This document shows, piece after piece, positions 25,420 through 37,051 of a stretch of DNA of 64,000 nt. The notes beneath the pieces are model-generated. The model worked only from the letters and a program-made list of their open reading frames with translations. It made no database searches and was not told where the DNA came from. Source of the stretch: Diadema setosum (lineage: Eukaryota; Echinodermata; Echinoidea; Diadematoida; Diadematidae). Both the position numbers and the translations under genes were made by a program. Location of the stretch: positions 2,261,709 through 2,325,708 of the forward strand of contig CM067062.1 of assembly GCA_033980235.1 (NCBI GenBank), read 5' to 3'. Position 1 is the first letter of the stretch, and each line of letters opens with the position of its first letter.

Positions 25420-25574
25420 CAGTGGCGGATCCAGAGGGGGCGCACCGGGCGCGCACCCCCTCGTTGTTTTTGGTTAAAACAAAAGAATATAAAAAGACAA
25501 AAATGGGGGTGCGTTAGCCCCCTTTAATTTTGCAAAGGCGCCACCCCTTTACGGAATTCCTGGATCCGCGCCTG
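25420..25574. mobile_element. Short hAT-like MITE
   Basis: Starts CAGTGGCGGATCCAG and ends CTGGATCCGCGCCTG, an imperfect inverted pair of the type widespread among animal hAT-derived MITEs. An internal GGGGGCGC/GCGCCACCCC pair extends it. A clear 8-bp target duplication is not visible (attataca versus atacagaa), so an old insertion is likely. Confidence 0.65.
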
Positions 25575-25849
25575 ATACAGAACCTATCGGTATGAAAAAA
25601 TATCTAAAATCTCACCTAGTCCTTTCATCTAGTGCGCATTTGAACATTTCTCGGGGAGGAACTTGCCTCGAGCCTCGGTGATTACGTTTGTTTTCCTCCC
25701 CTGGCAACCAGCGGTATTCACTACCTTATGGAGTATCACTGCATTCTATTTTTCATGTAGTATGGTTTTGAATTTGTATTTTATGTGGAAATGCAAAATA
25801 TATATAAATAAATCAATCAATTAATTGATTAACAAAACAAATGAATAAA

Positions 25850-25925
25850 TAATAATAATGACAATAATATTGATAATAATAATAATAATAACAATAATAG
25901 TAATAATAATAATAATAATAATAAT
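25850..25925. repeat. (AAT)n microsatellite
   Basis: Imperfect AAT/ATA trinucleotide tract, with further ATT/ATC-type repeats to 26045. Poly-Tyr/Ile frames across it are artefacts. Confidence 0.85.
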
Positions 25926-27214
25926 GAATATGAAATGAGCTGTGTAAATATATTGATCTAATTACTACTACTATTATGATTATCATCATTATCATTATTG
26001 TTATCAGTAATGTTATCTTTATTATTATACCATTTATTATTGTCATCAACGCAAAAAAAAAAACAAAAAACAAAAAACACTTGCCAAATGTCTTAGTCTG
26101 TTTACAAGGCAAAGATGTGCACCGGGATTACGAGTAATACGCATCCATAAACACGTTAATTTGAAACATATTGAATAACATCAAGACTCGAAAACAGAAA
26201 CAGATATGAAACCATCGTCCAAAATTACAAGATAGATCTGTGCTCCTTATCATACCCTTGTCTCGCTGTACATTATCTGCGTGCTGTAGGCAAGGTGCAT
26301 GTTCCAAAGTTGAAAAGAATTATAAGAGGAGTGAAAGAAAGTTCATTCATGGACAATGAATGGTCCTCCGGCTAAAGGTCATTGTCAGATTGGTTTCCTT
26401 TGAAGATCACTCATCCATTACTTCTTTAGACTATCGGAAGGCTGTTAAATGTTACGTAACGTTACGTAAACGTTACGTAACAGGGTCAATGGCATTCACA
26501 CGCCACAGGTCATCTAGTCTAAGAAGTCCGGACTTTAATTTTATCTTACACACCGAGTGATGACAAAATAGGCCTGTAGCCTATGGGGTAGTGCTGGCAA
26601 TCCTTGTGCAGCTAAAAATTAATAAAAAATTATGCTGCTGTCATAAAGACTACTCTTGCCTAAAATCAGTCATGCAGAACGTCTTTTCTGAGTCAATAAA
26701 AGAGATGCAACCCCCGGATGGTTGGGCGGACTCCTCCCTGGTCGCCATGAGAATCGGACGTGCATCAATCCCGCTCCCCGAAGGTTTACGCACTTGACTC
26801 ACAAACACACCACAGCCACATGACATCCATTACTGCCCTTATAAATACACACACTACAGCATTGAGCCTCTCCCGTTGTATAGCTCCATGCCACCAAATT
26901 TATTCAGTCACATGGGTTAATTAGAACCACACCAAACGTGTACACACTGTTGTATACACTAATCTTATTAACACATAAATAACATTCCCACTCCCCCAAT
27001 AACATCCCCACTCCGTCACTATATACTCACGCACACATTACTATACACTCAACATACAAGAAAAGTGTTCAATCACGTATAAACAACAACACCGAACGCA
27101 CTCTTTACTTACCACTCTCTTTTTTCTTTTTACCAAGTTTTCCAAACGCCTCCCAATAAGTAGGCTACCCATACAACGGACTTTTTTTCATGATTACATT
27201 TTTTGATATTTTCA

Positions 27215-27560
27215 CACATAGCAGATAGAATAAAACAGGTGAAACAAACAAATACATGCATTACAAAGTCACAGTTCAGTGAGTGCATATAAATGTAATT
27301 ATAAAACACCATATTCAATATTTTCATATATACGAAACAGAATAAAACAGGTGAAAAAAAAGAAAATACATTACAATTAATCAAGCCTCAGAGAATGCAA
27401 AAAATATTATTATTCCTCAGAGAATAGTATGCATTAAATCCATGCATATTTTGCGTATGAGCACTATAGGCTTACGAGATAAAGTAAAACAAGTGAAACA
27501 CAGAAAATGTATTACAAAGTCAAAGTTCGGTGAATGCATAAGTGTAACTAAAACACATCA
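27215..27560. repeat. Degenerate tandem repeat, three units
   Basis: A unit containing GAATAAAACAGGTGAAA, ATTACAAAGTCA and AGTTCAGTGA is present at about 27228-27310, partly at 27339-27375 and again at 27480-27560. Spacing is irregular and copies are diverged. It may be the decayed remains of a local duplication. Confidence 0.5.
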
Positions 27561-28940
27561 AACAGTGGAAATTTGTGAGGAAGTTATGAACTTTTAAATC
27601 TTCCCGTTATAGCCGAATGGAACCAGAAAATATAAAGAGAAATGTACTTTTTTTCCCCCGTAATGAAAGAGGTCATGACGTTCCTCCCATAGATGGTAAG
27701 TGAAGAATAAAGAATCATTTATCATCAGTATAACAAGTAACAAGGGGACGTATTCTTTTATCTTTAAGAACTTTTACGATCTCCTTCAAAGGAAACACAT
27801 CCCCGTGTATACCACTGGTGCATAATTCCTATCTACTACAGGACATTAAGTGACTCTGAGGATCAGAGGATGTTGGCAAGGAGGAAACATTAGATTGTGA
27901 CAAACCATCGCCCCCCCCCCCCCCCGAAAAAAAGTGCAAGTCAGCATGGAGTGAATTAAAAGATTTTCCTTTATTGTTCCTTTGATTTAATTGTCGGCAA
28001 TATAATAATCCATACTGATTATTACTGAAGTAAGATAAGACAGTCAGGTTCTCCCTCAACTATTGCTCTCGCCCGGTGCTCTCGAACCTTTGGGGTAAAG
28101 AATAGAGATCATTGTCCTAAAAGCACAATCAGGGACGGTGAATGATCTCCCAAGAAAGAACGTCCCATCCAGCTATCGCACACAACTGTTTTGTCAGTGG
28201 TCTGTGGAATAGTCAGATGGAGCTACACAGGGCTTGGGGCGTAAGGTCAGAGGGTCAAGCATTTTAAGGTCGAGTTGTCCAGCTCCATATAGCATAGGTA
28301 CCGTTTATAAAATTGTATCAGCGGATAGCGCTGTACTATGTATGTACGTTGCGCTGCATATATGCGCGGCATGCGTAAGTCTATTGATGTGTGTTGGCGC
28401 AGAGCATGAGCAGTGCTGACAGAGGATGAATGAACTTGCTGCTAGCATGAATCTCCCTTAGTTTTCACTCGAGTTTGGCACATCAACGACACTGAAGGGT
28501 AACTACATTTCAAAATCGTTATTTTTGGTAGTCTTGTGTACGTATGAAGATTTCTTTGTCCGAAAAGTTAGCTGACAATTTGTGTAATTCTGCATGTTAC
28601 AGATACCGCGTGCGTACGCACGGGCACGGCCAGGTACGTTTTTCGTATGTAAAAGTAGTGCATGTAGGTTAGGCATTGACGAACTGGTTCGTTCATGACT
28701 GTATTGACGGTAACGTACCGGTACGCCAACGGCAACGATTGTGAAACGTTCGCCCTTTGGCAGAATATGAATGAAGTGTACTTAGGCCTAGTAATATTAT
28801 ACTAGGCCCATGCTAGGGCCCACGGTAAGCATGGTAGAATCTAAGTACTTCTACAGTTGAACCTCTTGTATCCGGACAAGTCGGGACCGGGGCTTATCCG
28901 AATAAGGGATTTAGCCGGATACGGGAGACTCGATGCTTTA

Positions 28941-29394
28941 TATGGTTGAGGGGTCTAGATATCGCGCACGAAAATTTGAAATGCTCTTATAATAGAAGTT
29001 ATGCCATAATCGTACCTGAATTTCTCTATGAATATCACGAAAATGCAGAAAAATCACCTCCCAGAATCTCCTGATAATACGATCACGGAGTAGTGCGCTG
29101 TCGCCGTTTGCATGTCGGACTTTTTTTTATGCGTTCAATTTCTCGGGGTATGTAAAGATCGCGCAGCTGCCCTCTGTAGTTTCATGCGTGAAAGTGTCTA
29201 CCCCTCTGCGACTGTAACGTGCTCCGGCTTTCGTAGAATATTTTTTCACTTGATATTAAATTTGTCCCTGTTAAGCAACAGCAGTTTTACCTAACTTGTG
29301 TATATTATTGTTATTATTATTATACAAATGTATGTGTTATTATTATTATTATATGTCTTATTATTATTATTATTATTATTATTATTGTTATATG

Positions 29395-29430
<36 letters not shown>

Positions 29431-29690
29431 CATTATTACTATTATCACCACCACCATCATCGATCATCATAATCATCATCATCATCATCATTATCATTTT
29501 TATTATTATTATTATCACTTCCACCACCATCATCTCATTTTATCATTCTTATTATCATTATTTTTATCATTGATATTTTCATAAATCGTTAATGATTTTC
29601 ATTTATGAAGTTTTCTTACAATATTTCTAATCACTTTAACCAATAATATGCATGTAATATAAAATGGAAAAAAGTTGAATATGAACATAT

Positions 29691-29728
<38 letters not shown>

Positions 29729-30350
29729 TACCCATTCGTCACCCTCTCATTTTCGTCACCCATTTGTCACACTCTCATCTAAGTTGTTTTCTTCAGTATC
29801 ATTATGGCCCTCCCCTGTCACAAATATATCACAAGTTAGCGCAAGAAATCACAAGCAAATTCAAATTGAAATCACACTTCAACTTCGATAGACTGAAATA
29901 TTTATTCCTTTGTAACATTATTATCGTTGTGTTAAAATTTGACTTAAAACAACATTTATTAATAGTATTTCAGCGTAGCTGGCAGCATACATTGTTCTTG
30001 TGTATGATGACGTCACGTGGTAAACGATCGATCGAACAAATTACGAATTCTATCGACTACGAACGAGACAAGCGAGACGACACGTCTAGGCTACAACATC
30101 CTTAGAACAGATTTTAAGGGAAGGTAGGTTTGTACAAGGTAAAAAATTGGAAATTTAGTGGAAAATTTGTTGGAAATCAAAATTTCTTAGCTGCTTTCTT
30201 CTCATGTTGAGCGGTAGGTCAGGTATGTTTATTCCATGGGCGTATCGGCAAATTTTGCGCTTACAACTACGCGTAATATCGCTTGCTATACGCAGTTGCA
30301 CTATGTGCGATCATTACGTCCCTGCGCGAGACCTAGTACCCTTACTATAC
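28941..30350 (+). repeat. Direct duplication, left copy (A)
   Basis: 1.41 kb starting TATGGTTGAGGGGTCTAGAT and ending CCCTTACTATAC. It is the same as 34953 onward with small indels. It contains ATT/ATC trinucleotide tracts (29304-29510), a (TG)n tract (29695-29727) and TGACGTCACG (30006). Open frames through the microsatellites are artefacts. At its right end it preserves the uninterrupted site GACCTAGTACCC that is split by a MITE in copy B. Confidence 0.85.
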
Positions 30351-30394
30351 ATGTACATACATAGGTTTATAGTGACCTCGCCTACAGCCACTAT

Positions 30395-31090
30395 GTCTAT
30401 TTTCCAATTGGTCTACTGGTATGGCATATCGTCTATTACCGATTCGTCTAATACCCATTTGGTCTACAACTCGTTTTGTCCAGTACCCATATTGTCTAAT
30501 AGTCACTTTGCCCACTACCCGTACTGTCTAATACCCAACTCGTCTAATGAGCATTTCGTCTACAAAACAATTGATCTGTACGAGCCAAATCGTCTACACT
30601 CACAATGTCTATTTGCCATGTCGTCTAATATCTATTTTGTCTACTACTAGTTAGTCTACTCCCACCTCGTCTACAAGTCATTCAGTCTACATTCACTTTG
30701 TCTAGTTATCATATCGTCCAACCCTTAGTTTGTCCATACCCAATATGGTCTATACCCATCTGGTCTACTCCCAACTCGTCAACTCCCAATTGGTCTACTC
30801 CCAACTGGTCTACTACCAACTGGTCTACTCCCAACTGGTCTACTCCCAATTGGTCTACTCCCAACTGGTCTACTCCCAATTGGTCTACTCCCAATAGGTC
30901 TACTCCCAATTGGTCTACTCCCAATTGGTCTACTCCCAACTTGTCTACTCCCAATTGGTCTATACTCGTCTATACCCAATTGGTGTACTCCCAACTGATA
31001 TAGTTTTACTCTCAACAATTTACCCAAACTGATCATTTCCATCTGGTCATGCTGATAATGAATATACCACTTTGTCTAGTGTCCAGTCCG
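30395..31090 (+). repeat. Left arm: 15-bp minisatellite
   Basis: Units follow GTCTACT-CCCAAYTGG. The core at about 30766-30975 is nearly regular with 15-bp period, and both flanks become degenerate (GTCTAATACCC, GTCTACAAGTC). Fifteen is divisible by three, so uninterrupted repetitive frames arise on both strands (SRPIG-, GVDQL- and STPNW-type). These are not genes. Confidence 0.9.
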
Positions 31091-32807
31091 TCTCACTGTC
31101 ATGAACTATTCATATTAAACCCTGCCCTTGATTAGCACAAAAATCAATATTAGACTATTCTAGTTGTTAATTATTCTGCACATGCTGAATATAAAGACAT
31201 ACTAATCAATGGTGAGACATGACTATCCAGTCTACATTCTGGCCGTAAAATAACTAAATAATGATAAACTAGCTCAGTTACAACCCTCCATCACAAACGA
31301 ATTGTCAGCAACACCGCCTTCGAGATACATTGAGCCGTTTCCATAATCACATTATTTTGGGTCAATTTGAAAATAGGTAGCCTAGGTAAAACAAACCGTT
31401 ATGTTAGTACTATTCTCGATGTTACATTAATTAGGGCGCAATTCCACAAAATGTTACCAACAGGATAAACATAATGTAGAGCCATTATCACACCCTAGTG
31501 TTTGAAGAAAATGATTTTGAAACATGACGATGACCTCAATATGCATCTCTCACGACTAAGGATGGATACTCCAAAGCATTGTAAACAAAAATTGAATCCA
31601 GATTCCACATGGAATGGCGCTAGTCACATTTTACTGTTTCCTTGAATATCAAGTTTTAATGCATTTAAATCATGTGTTTACAAATGTTATTGTGAACTTA
31701 ATTTTGATCAATTTTCAAAGATATGCTGAACAGATTTGAATACTGGGTGGCGGGGCACCTTTGAGCTTATTAAGGGTTCCTCGCGAAACGTGTATTGAGT
31801 ACATTGCAGGCAAGTAAATTATTCATCTTAGTAGTAGCTATAAATTGTACATGAATCATATTTTTGTGTATATGTTTCAACCTTTTTTGTGCACTTAACC
31901 GTTGACATACATCAGTACGTGGCAGACAGAATAAAGAATACTGATAATGTACTTCTAATGTGTTCCTTTTCATTTTTACCATACTTATGATTGTGTATCA
32001 AAGTTGAATGGATGGAGTGTTGAAGTTTGGACATATAAATGCTGCATGATTGCTTCTGATATAAATTACACATCCACCACAAAAATAACACAGCAAGTTT
32101 TTCACACTGTGACATTATCTTTTTTTCCTAAAAAATTGTCATAATTAGAATATAAAAATTTAAACCAAATGGGGCACCAAGAGTGTTCAACCTATTTCAC
32201 TGGGAAAAAAGAAACTGGATGAAGTAGACTTAAATAACAAAAAAACAAAAAAAACGAGACATGAAACTCGTCACACTGACGAGTTAGGTGATACGCCTGG
32301 GGTCATCAGATGTCGGTCATCTGTGATCGACAAAGAAAAGAATGTGATATAGGCACCTTGAAGTTATATTGAGCGTGCATGCAAAACGGTTTCTCTAACC
32401 ACTCGGCCACGGGACATCCACGGAAACGGTAAGGCCGAAAAAAAATGTATAGATATTAAAAAAGTCAATGCCCACTCAACAATTGTGGCCGCGTGAACAT
32501 GTATTGTATTGCTAGAAGGAAATGCGGCCTTGTAACGACTGAGGTCGCTGTGCCATTTCTGGCAATTTCGGAAAAATACGTCCCGCAGACATAAAACCTA
32601 TAATCGGCTGATTTTGATACCTTGCCTTTAATCACAATTTTCAGTGTGATGACGTCATCAAAGTACAAAACAATGACATGGACTTGAAAGACAATTGCTC
32701 AAAGTACAACACCTCCGTTGTCGTCATTACATACTATTTGACAGAGTCAGGATGCAACATTCTGCAGCAGTCGAAGCAATGTGGTCTCCAACACAAAACA
32801 GAGGGAT

Positions 32808-32843
<36 letters not shown>

Positions 32844-32935
32844 GGTGCGTTTATATACGAACGTAATTTCTACATGGACGAATGTGTAATACACCATTGA
32901 AGAAAAAAAAAGTAAAATAGCTAGGTATTTTGTTT

Positions 32936-33018
32936 CGTGATCTTGTGGGGTTCGAACCCGCACGAGTGCAACCTCACGTCTCTGAGACGGCGCCTTTAAC
33001 CACTCGGCCATACGTCTC
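32936..33018 (-). pseudogene. tRNA-like sequence (class II, Leu/Ser-like), probably non-functional
   Basis: On the minus strand it has an A box TGGCCGAGTGGTTAAAGG and a B box GGGTTCGAACCCC, the spacing of a long-variable-arm tRNA, and a T-run downstream (about 32902-32909 on the plus strand reads as A). The 7-bp acceptor stem does not pair and the anticodon stem is defective, so no anticodon is assigned. A second, truncated A box lies at 32388-32410 on the same strand. It is best read as a tRNA-derived SINE head or tRNA pseudogene. Confidence 0.6.
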
Positions 33019-34296
33019 GACGAGAAAATATGAGGAACGTAAACTTATGTATGTGAAAGATGAATCAGGAATCGATTCGTCCGCATTCCATTCTCTTTTT
33101 CAGTTTTAAACTGCAAAATTGTCAACCTCATGAGAAGATTTCAAAGAACAAAATGCATGATTACTGCAGCTTATTGTCTCAGCTACAACATACTTAAATT
33201 TCAGAGGAAATGAAGCAAAATCAGCTGAGATAAAGGTGCTTAAACGTTGTCAAGTCAATGGATGGTTTAAAAAAAAATCACTTCCCATAGACATAACACG
33301 TAAACTTGTCCGATTTTGCATCTTTACTTTTAATCACAATTTAAAGTATGATAACGTCATCAAATTTCAAAACCATGACATGGACTTGAAAGGCAAATGT
33401 TAAAAGTACAACATATGTGAATTTGGGATAATATTGAGCTTAAACAACAGAGATACGAGCAAATGAATGTTAGAAACAGTACCTCAAAAAAATTAATTCC
33501 ACTTTTTTGATTTCAGATGATGATATGATGACGTCATAATGTATTTCGGGAAATATTGATACTTGAAACGTTATTTCCAATTCATATGCTTTTGCAATAT
33601 GCAATGAAAACATAGGGTCAACGGACTTTTTAAAGAGCTATTGCGAAATAAACAAAGACATGTTTTTCGCTATATTTCCACATAGACGCGCACACGAAAT
33701 TTCAACTTTGACGCCAGTGCATTCCTTTGTCATAGGTCGAAATCGATCGGAAATCAATGGATATTGTTACTCAAAGTATCAGGAATCCAAATCAGTCAAA
33801 AATAATGCATTTTCGTGTTGCTTACGGGCTCTGCGCGCGAAATTGCGCGGACGGACGCGCACGCGAGAAAATGTTTGAAACGCTTAAAATTGTCTGAAAC
33901 TTCGAGATTTCCCATTGGGAAGTCGTTTTGAGTCTTTTAAAATTTTGACGCGCGCTTACGCGCGCGTAATGATGACCTGTGTAACTAGCGTTAAAAAGTA
34001 AGATAGAGCTTGACCTGAACTTCATGTCCACCGAAAATGATACAGAAATGACATCTAGTTATGAAGTTATGATCGATCATGTGACAAGGTCCGAAAATCA
34101 CAAAATGGCGCCTAGATGACGTCATAGATATGTTACTGTCATGAAAACCTTATTGTGGCTAGATTTTGTAATGAGACATGTTGACTGAAAATGTCATGTT
34201 ATTTCGTAATGTCATTGTTGAGATATTGACGACACAAAATTGTCCAGAAAGAAAGAAGAATAAAAAAAAATAAAGAGAGATTTTGACAATCACAAT

Positions 34297-34323
34297 AGGT
34301 GATACGCTGATAGCGTATCACCT
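34297..34323. repeat. Perfect terminal hairpin
   Basis: A 12-bp stem AGGTGATACGCT with loop GAT and exact inverse AGCGTATCACCT. It sits at the edge of the middle segment, immediately before AAAAAAC and the right minisatellite arm, so it may mark a transposon terminus. Confidence 0.85.
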
Positions 34324-34335
34324 AAAAAACTTTGA

Positions 34336-34915
34336 CTAGTAGTAGACCAGTTGGGAGTAGACTAGTTGGCAGTAGACAAGTTGGCAGTAGACGAGTTGGC
34401 AGTAGATGAGTTGGCAGTAGACGAGTTGGGTGTAGACCAGTTGGGTGTAGACTAGTTGGGAGTAGACGAGTTGGGAGTAGACCACTTGGGTGTAGACGAG
34501 TTGGGAGTAGACCAATTGGGAGTAGACGAGTTGGGAGTAGACCAATTGGGTGTAGACCAGTTGGCAGCAGACCAGTTGGGAGTAGACTGACTGGTTATTA
34601 GACTAATTGACTATTAGACAATGAGTTGTAGACCAATTGGCTATTAGACAAAATGAGCTGTAGACTATTTTATTCATAGACCTTATGATTAATAGACGAA
34701 ATGGTCAATAGACATAATGGGTGTTAGACGAAATGTGACTTAGACAAATTGGACATTAGATAAAATGGCTAGTAGACGAAATGACAATTAGACTAATTGG
34801 CATATAGACAAAATGGTTGGTAGACGAGTTGGTAGTAGACGAAGTGAGTTTAGACGAGATGGCATTAGACTAGGTGGACAGTGGACAGGGTGGTTGTAGA
34901 CGAGGTGCCAATTTA
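34336..34915 (-). repeat. Right arm: inverted 15-bp minisatellite
   Basis: Units of GTAGACCAGTTGGGA type, the inverse complement of the left arm. The array is regular at about 34340-34590 and degenerate toward 34910 (TTAGACGAAATGG, GTAGACGAGTTGG). Different units vary at GAC(C/G)AG. Confidence 0.9.
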
Positions 34916-34952
34916 CCCATACATACACATGTACTGATGTAGCCCATTGTAG

Positions 34953-36278
34953 TATGGTTGAGGGGTCTAGATATCGCGCACGAAAATTTGAAATGCTCTT
35001 ATAATAGAAGTTATTCCATAATCGCACCTGAATTTCTCAATGAATATCACGAAAATGCAGAAAAATCACCTCCCAGAATCTCCTGAGCTGATGATACGAT
35101 GACGGAGTAGTGCGCTGTCGCCGTTTGTATGTCGGACTTTTTTTTTATGCGTTCAATTTCTCGGGGTATGTAAAGATCGCGCAGCTGCCCTCTGTAGTTT
35201 CATGCGTGAAAGTGTCTGCCCCTCTGCGGCTGTAACGTGCTCCGGCTTTCGTAGAATATTTTTTCACTTGATATTAAATTTGTCCCTGTTAAGCATAAAC
35301 AGCAGTTTTACCTAACTTGAATATTATTATATGTGTTATTACTATTATTAGTATTATTATATGTGTTATTATTATTATTATTATTATTGTTATCATTATT
35401 ATCATTATATCACCACCACCATCATCGATCATCATAATCATCATCATCATCATTATCATTTTCATTATTATTATTATCACTTCCACCACCATCATCATTT
35501 TATCATTCTTATTATCATTATTTTTATCATTGATATTTTCATAATTGTTAATGATTTTCATTTATAGTTTTCTTACAATATTTCTAATCACTTTAACCAA
35601 TAATATACACGTAATATAAAATGGAAAAAAAAGTAAAATATGAACATATATTGTGTGTGTGTGTGTGTGTGTGTGTGTTTGTGTGTGTGCTTACCCATTC
35701 GTCACCCTCTCATTTTCGTCACCCATTTGTCACACTCTCATCTAATTTGTTTTCTTCAGTATCATTATGGCCCTCCCCTGTCACAAATATATCAAAAGTT
35801 AGTGCAAGAAATCACAAGCAAATTCAAAATTTTTCAAGACTGAAATATTTATTCCTTTGTAATATTATAATTGTTGCGTTAAAATTTGACTTAAAACAAC
35901 ATTTATTAACAGTATTTCAGCGTAGCTGGCAGCATACATTGTTCTTGTGTATGATGACGTCACGTAAACGATCGATCGAACAAATTACGAATTCTATCGA
36001 CTACGAACGAGACAAGCGAGACGACACGTCTAGGCTACAACATCCTTAGAACAGATTTTAAGGGAAGGTAGGTTTGTACAAGGTAAAAAATTGGAAATTT
36101 AGTGGAAAATTTGTTGGAAATCAAAATTTCTTACCTGCTTCTCATGTTGAGCGGTAAGTCAGGTATGTTTATTCCATGGGCGTATCGGCAAATTTTGCGC
36201 TTAGTCCTACGTGTAATATCGCTTGCTATACGCAGTTACGCTATGCGCGATCATTAGGTCCCTGCGCGAGACCTAGTA
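34953..36278 (+). repeat. Direct duplication, right copy (B)
   Basis: Same order and sequence as 28941-30350, with a shorter ATT tract, a small replacement near 35826-35840 and a few point changes. It resumes at 37054 (CCCTTACTATAC) after a MITE. The segment is non-coding. Confidence 0.85.
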
Positions 36279-37051
36279 GGGTAACATCCCCAGTATTCGG
36301 TCACTTAAGCTTTTTTGCAATATTTTTCAAACTAAAATAATACATACATACATCATATCTACAGCAATGTATGTGAAATATATCAAATTTCTTTAATCTC
36401 AACTTTCATTTTGTTAAATATCTCACAGAATTGCACAAAATCGCGAAATATTTCACCTTGAAAATTCCCCAGTATACGGTCATCGGCTCCAGTATTCGGT
36501 CACGCGATGTGCGCGCTCAAAGTCAATGCGTGTTCAAGGCAGCTGAAAAACGCGCGCGCGCGCTACCTTGTTGGCGCAAAATTGCATCGGGGAAGTTGCG
36601 GCGACCGTTGGTGACCGAATACTGGGGCCTCGGCACTTGCATTCAACCCTTGTACATTGGGACACTGTATCGGCACGTACGGACATTTTGTTTTTCTTTT
36701 GCGTTTTTGAGGATACCATTACACTCCAAGCTTGCGATAAGCGAAAAATCCCGTGAGAGAACGGCGTATTTCTCGATTTTTAGCGCTTTTTCGGCGACCC
36801 GTACTCTTAAAACTGGGCCTTATCCGCGCGCGCTTATGGAAAGTAGCGCCGATTCTGCACTTTTGACGGTAAAATTTGGGATTTTGGATGGATTTTTGGA
36901 GGGGGCTAAGGGAGTTTCCTGTTGTGAATGAGTGTGCAAGTATGTGAATTAGTGTGATTTGCCATGTGTTGTGACAGTTGAACTTACTGGCTGGTGACTA
37001 GTGATAAGTGACCGAATACCGGTGCCTGACCGAATACTGGTGCCCTTACCC
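36279..37051. mobile_element. TA-flanked MITE with GGGTAA / CCAGTATTCGGTCA ends
   Basis: 773 bp between TA dinucleotides at 36277-36278 and 37052-37053. The inverted ends share GGGTAA and CCAGTATTCGGTCA; extra GACCGAATAC words recur near the right end and at 36492-36504 and 36611-36625. The paralogous copy A reads straight through (GACCTAG-TA-CCCTTAC), giving an intact empty site. TA duplication points to the Tc1/mariner superfamily. Confidence 0.8.

Larger units (their letters stand above)
25575..28851. other. Non-coding interval
   Basis: Holds an (AAT)n microsatellite, a degenerate tandem repeat (separate entries) and a C-run at 27910-27925. The short frames (for example 26591-26797, 28234-28419) look like chance. 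Confidence 0.5.
32265..34323. mobile_element. Dispersed repeat forming the middle of the foldback element
   Basis: Both ends carry the word AGGTGATACGC (32286 and 34297), each with a hairpin: AACTCGTCA-CAC-TGACGAGTT at 32265-32285, and a 12-bp stem at 34297-34323. Inside are a tRNA-like segment, an internal duplication (32600-32715 versus 33290-33410, sharing ATCACAATTT and CATGACATGGACTTGAAAG) and several TGACGTCAT words. It is non-coding and abuts the right minisatellite arm directly. Confidence 0.55.
30357..34926. mobile_element. TU-like foldback transposon with 15-bp repeat arms
   Basis: About 4.57 kb between 8-bp direct repeats ACATGTAC (30349-30356 and 34927-34934). Both arms are long runs of degenerate 15-bp units, (T)CTACTCCCAATTGG on the left and the inverse CCAACTGGGAGTAGA form on the right, with matching outer segments (ACCTCGCCTAC / inverse of GTAGACGAGGT). 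The middle carries unrelated dispersed repeats. Sea-urchin TU elements are described as modular foldback elements with about 15-bp tandem repeats in the outer arm and variable middles, which fits well. No transposase is visible. ACATGTAC is a palindromic word common in this DNA, so the duplication is suggestive rather than conclusive. Confidence 0.75.

Noticed and set aside
29291..29573. Poly-Asn/Leu/Ile frames over ATT tracts (also 35289-35567, 25813-26112)
   Set aside because: Products of trinucleotide microsatellites, open on both strands.
30709..31042. Repetitive open frames over the 15-bp arrays, both strands (also 34336-34545)
   Set aside because: The unit length is a multiple of three, so any stop-free unit yields long frames in several registers. 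There is no start context, no non-repeat domain and the inverse array does the same.
32936..33018. Functional tRNA-Leu or tRNA-Ser gene
   Set aside because: A and B boxes are good, but the acceptor stem does not pair and the anticodon stem has mismatches; kept only as tRNA-like pseudogene.
32265..34323. Helitron
   Set aside because: There is a terminal hairpin, but no clear 5' TC, no A/T insertion context and no Rep/helicase sequence; the hairpin touches the terminal CTAA instead of lying 10-12 bp before it.
28941..36278. LTR retrotransposon with 1.4 kb LTRs
   Set aside because: The direct repeats lack TG...CA ends, there is no primer-binding site or polypurine tract, and no gag or pol frame lies between them.
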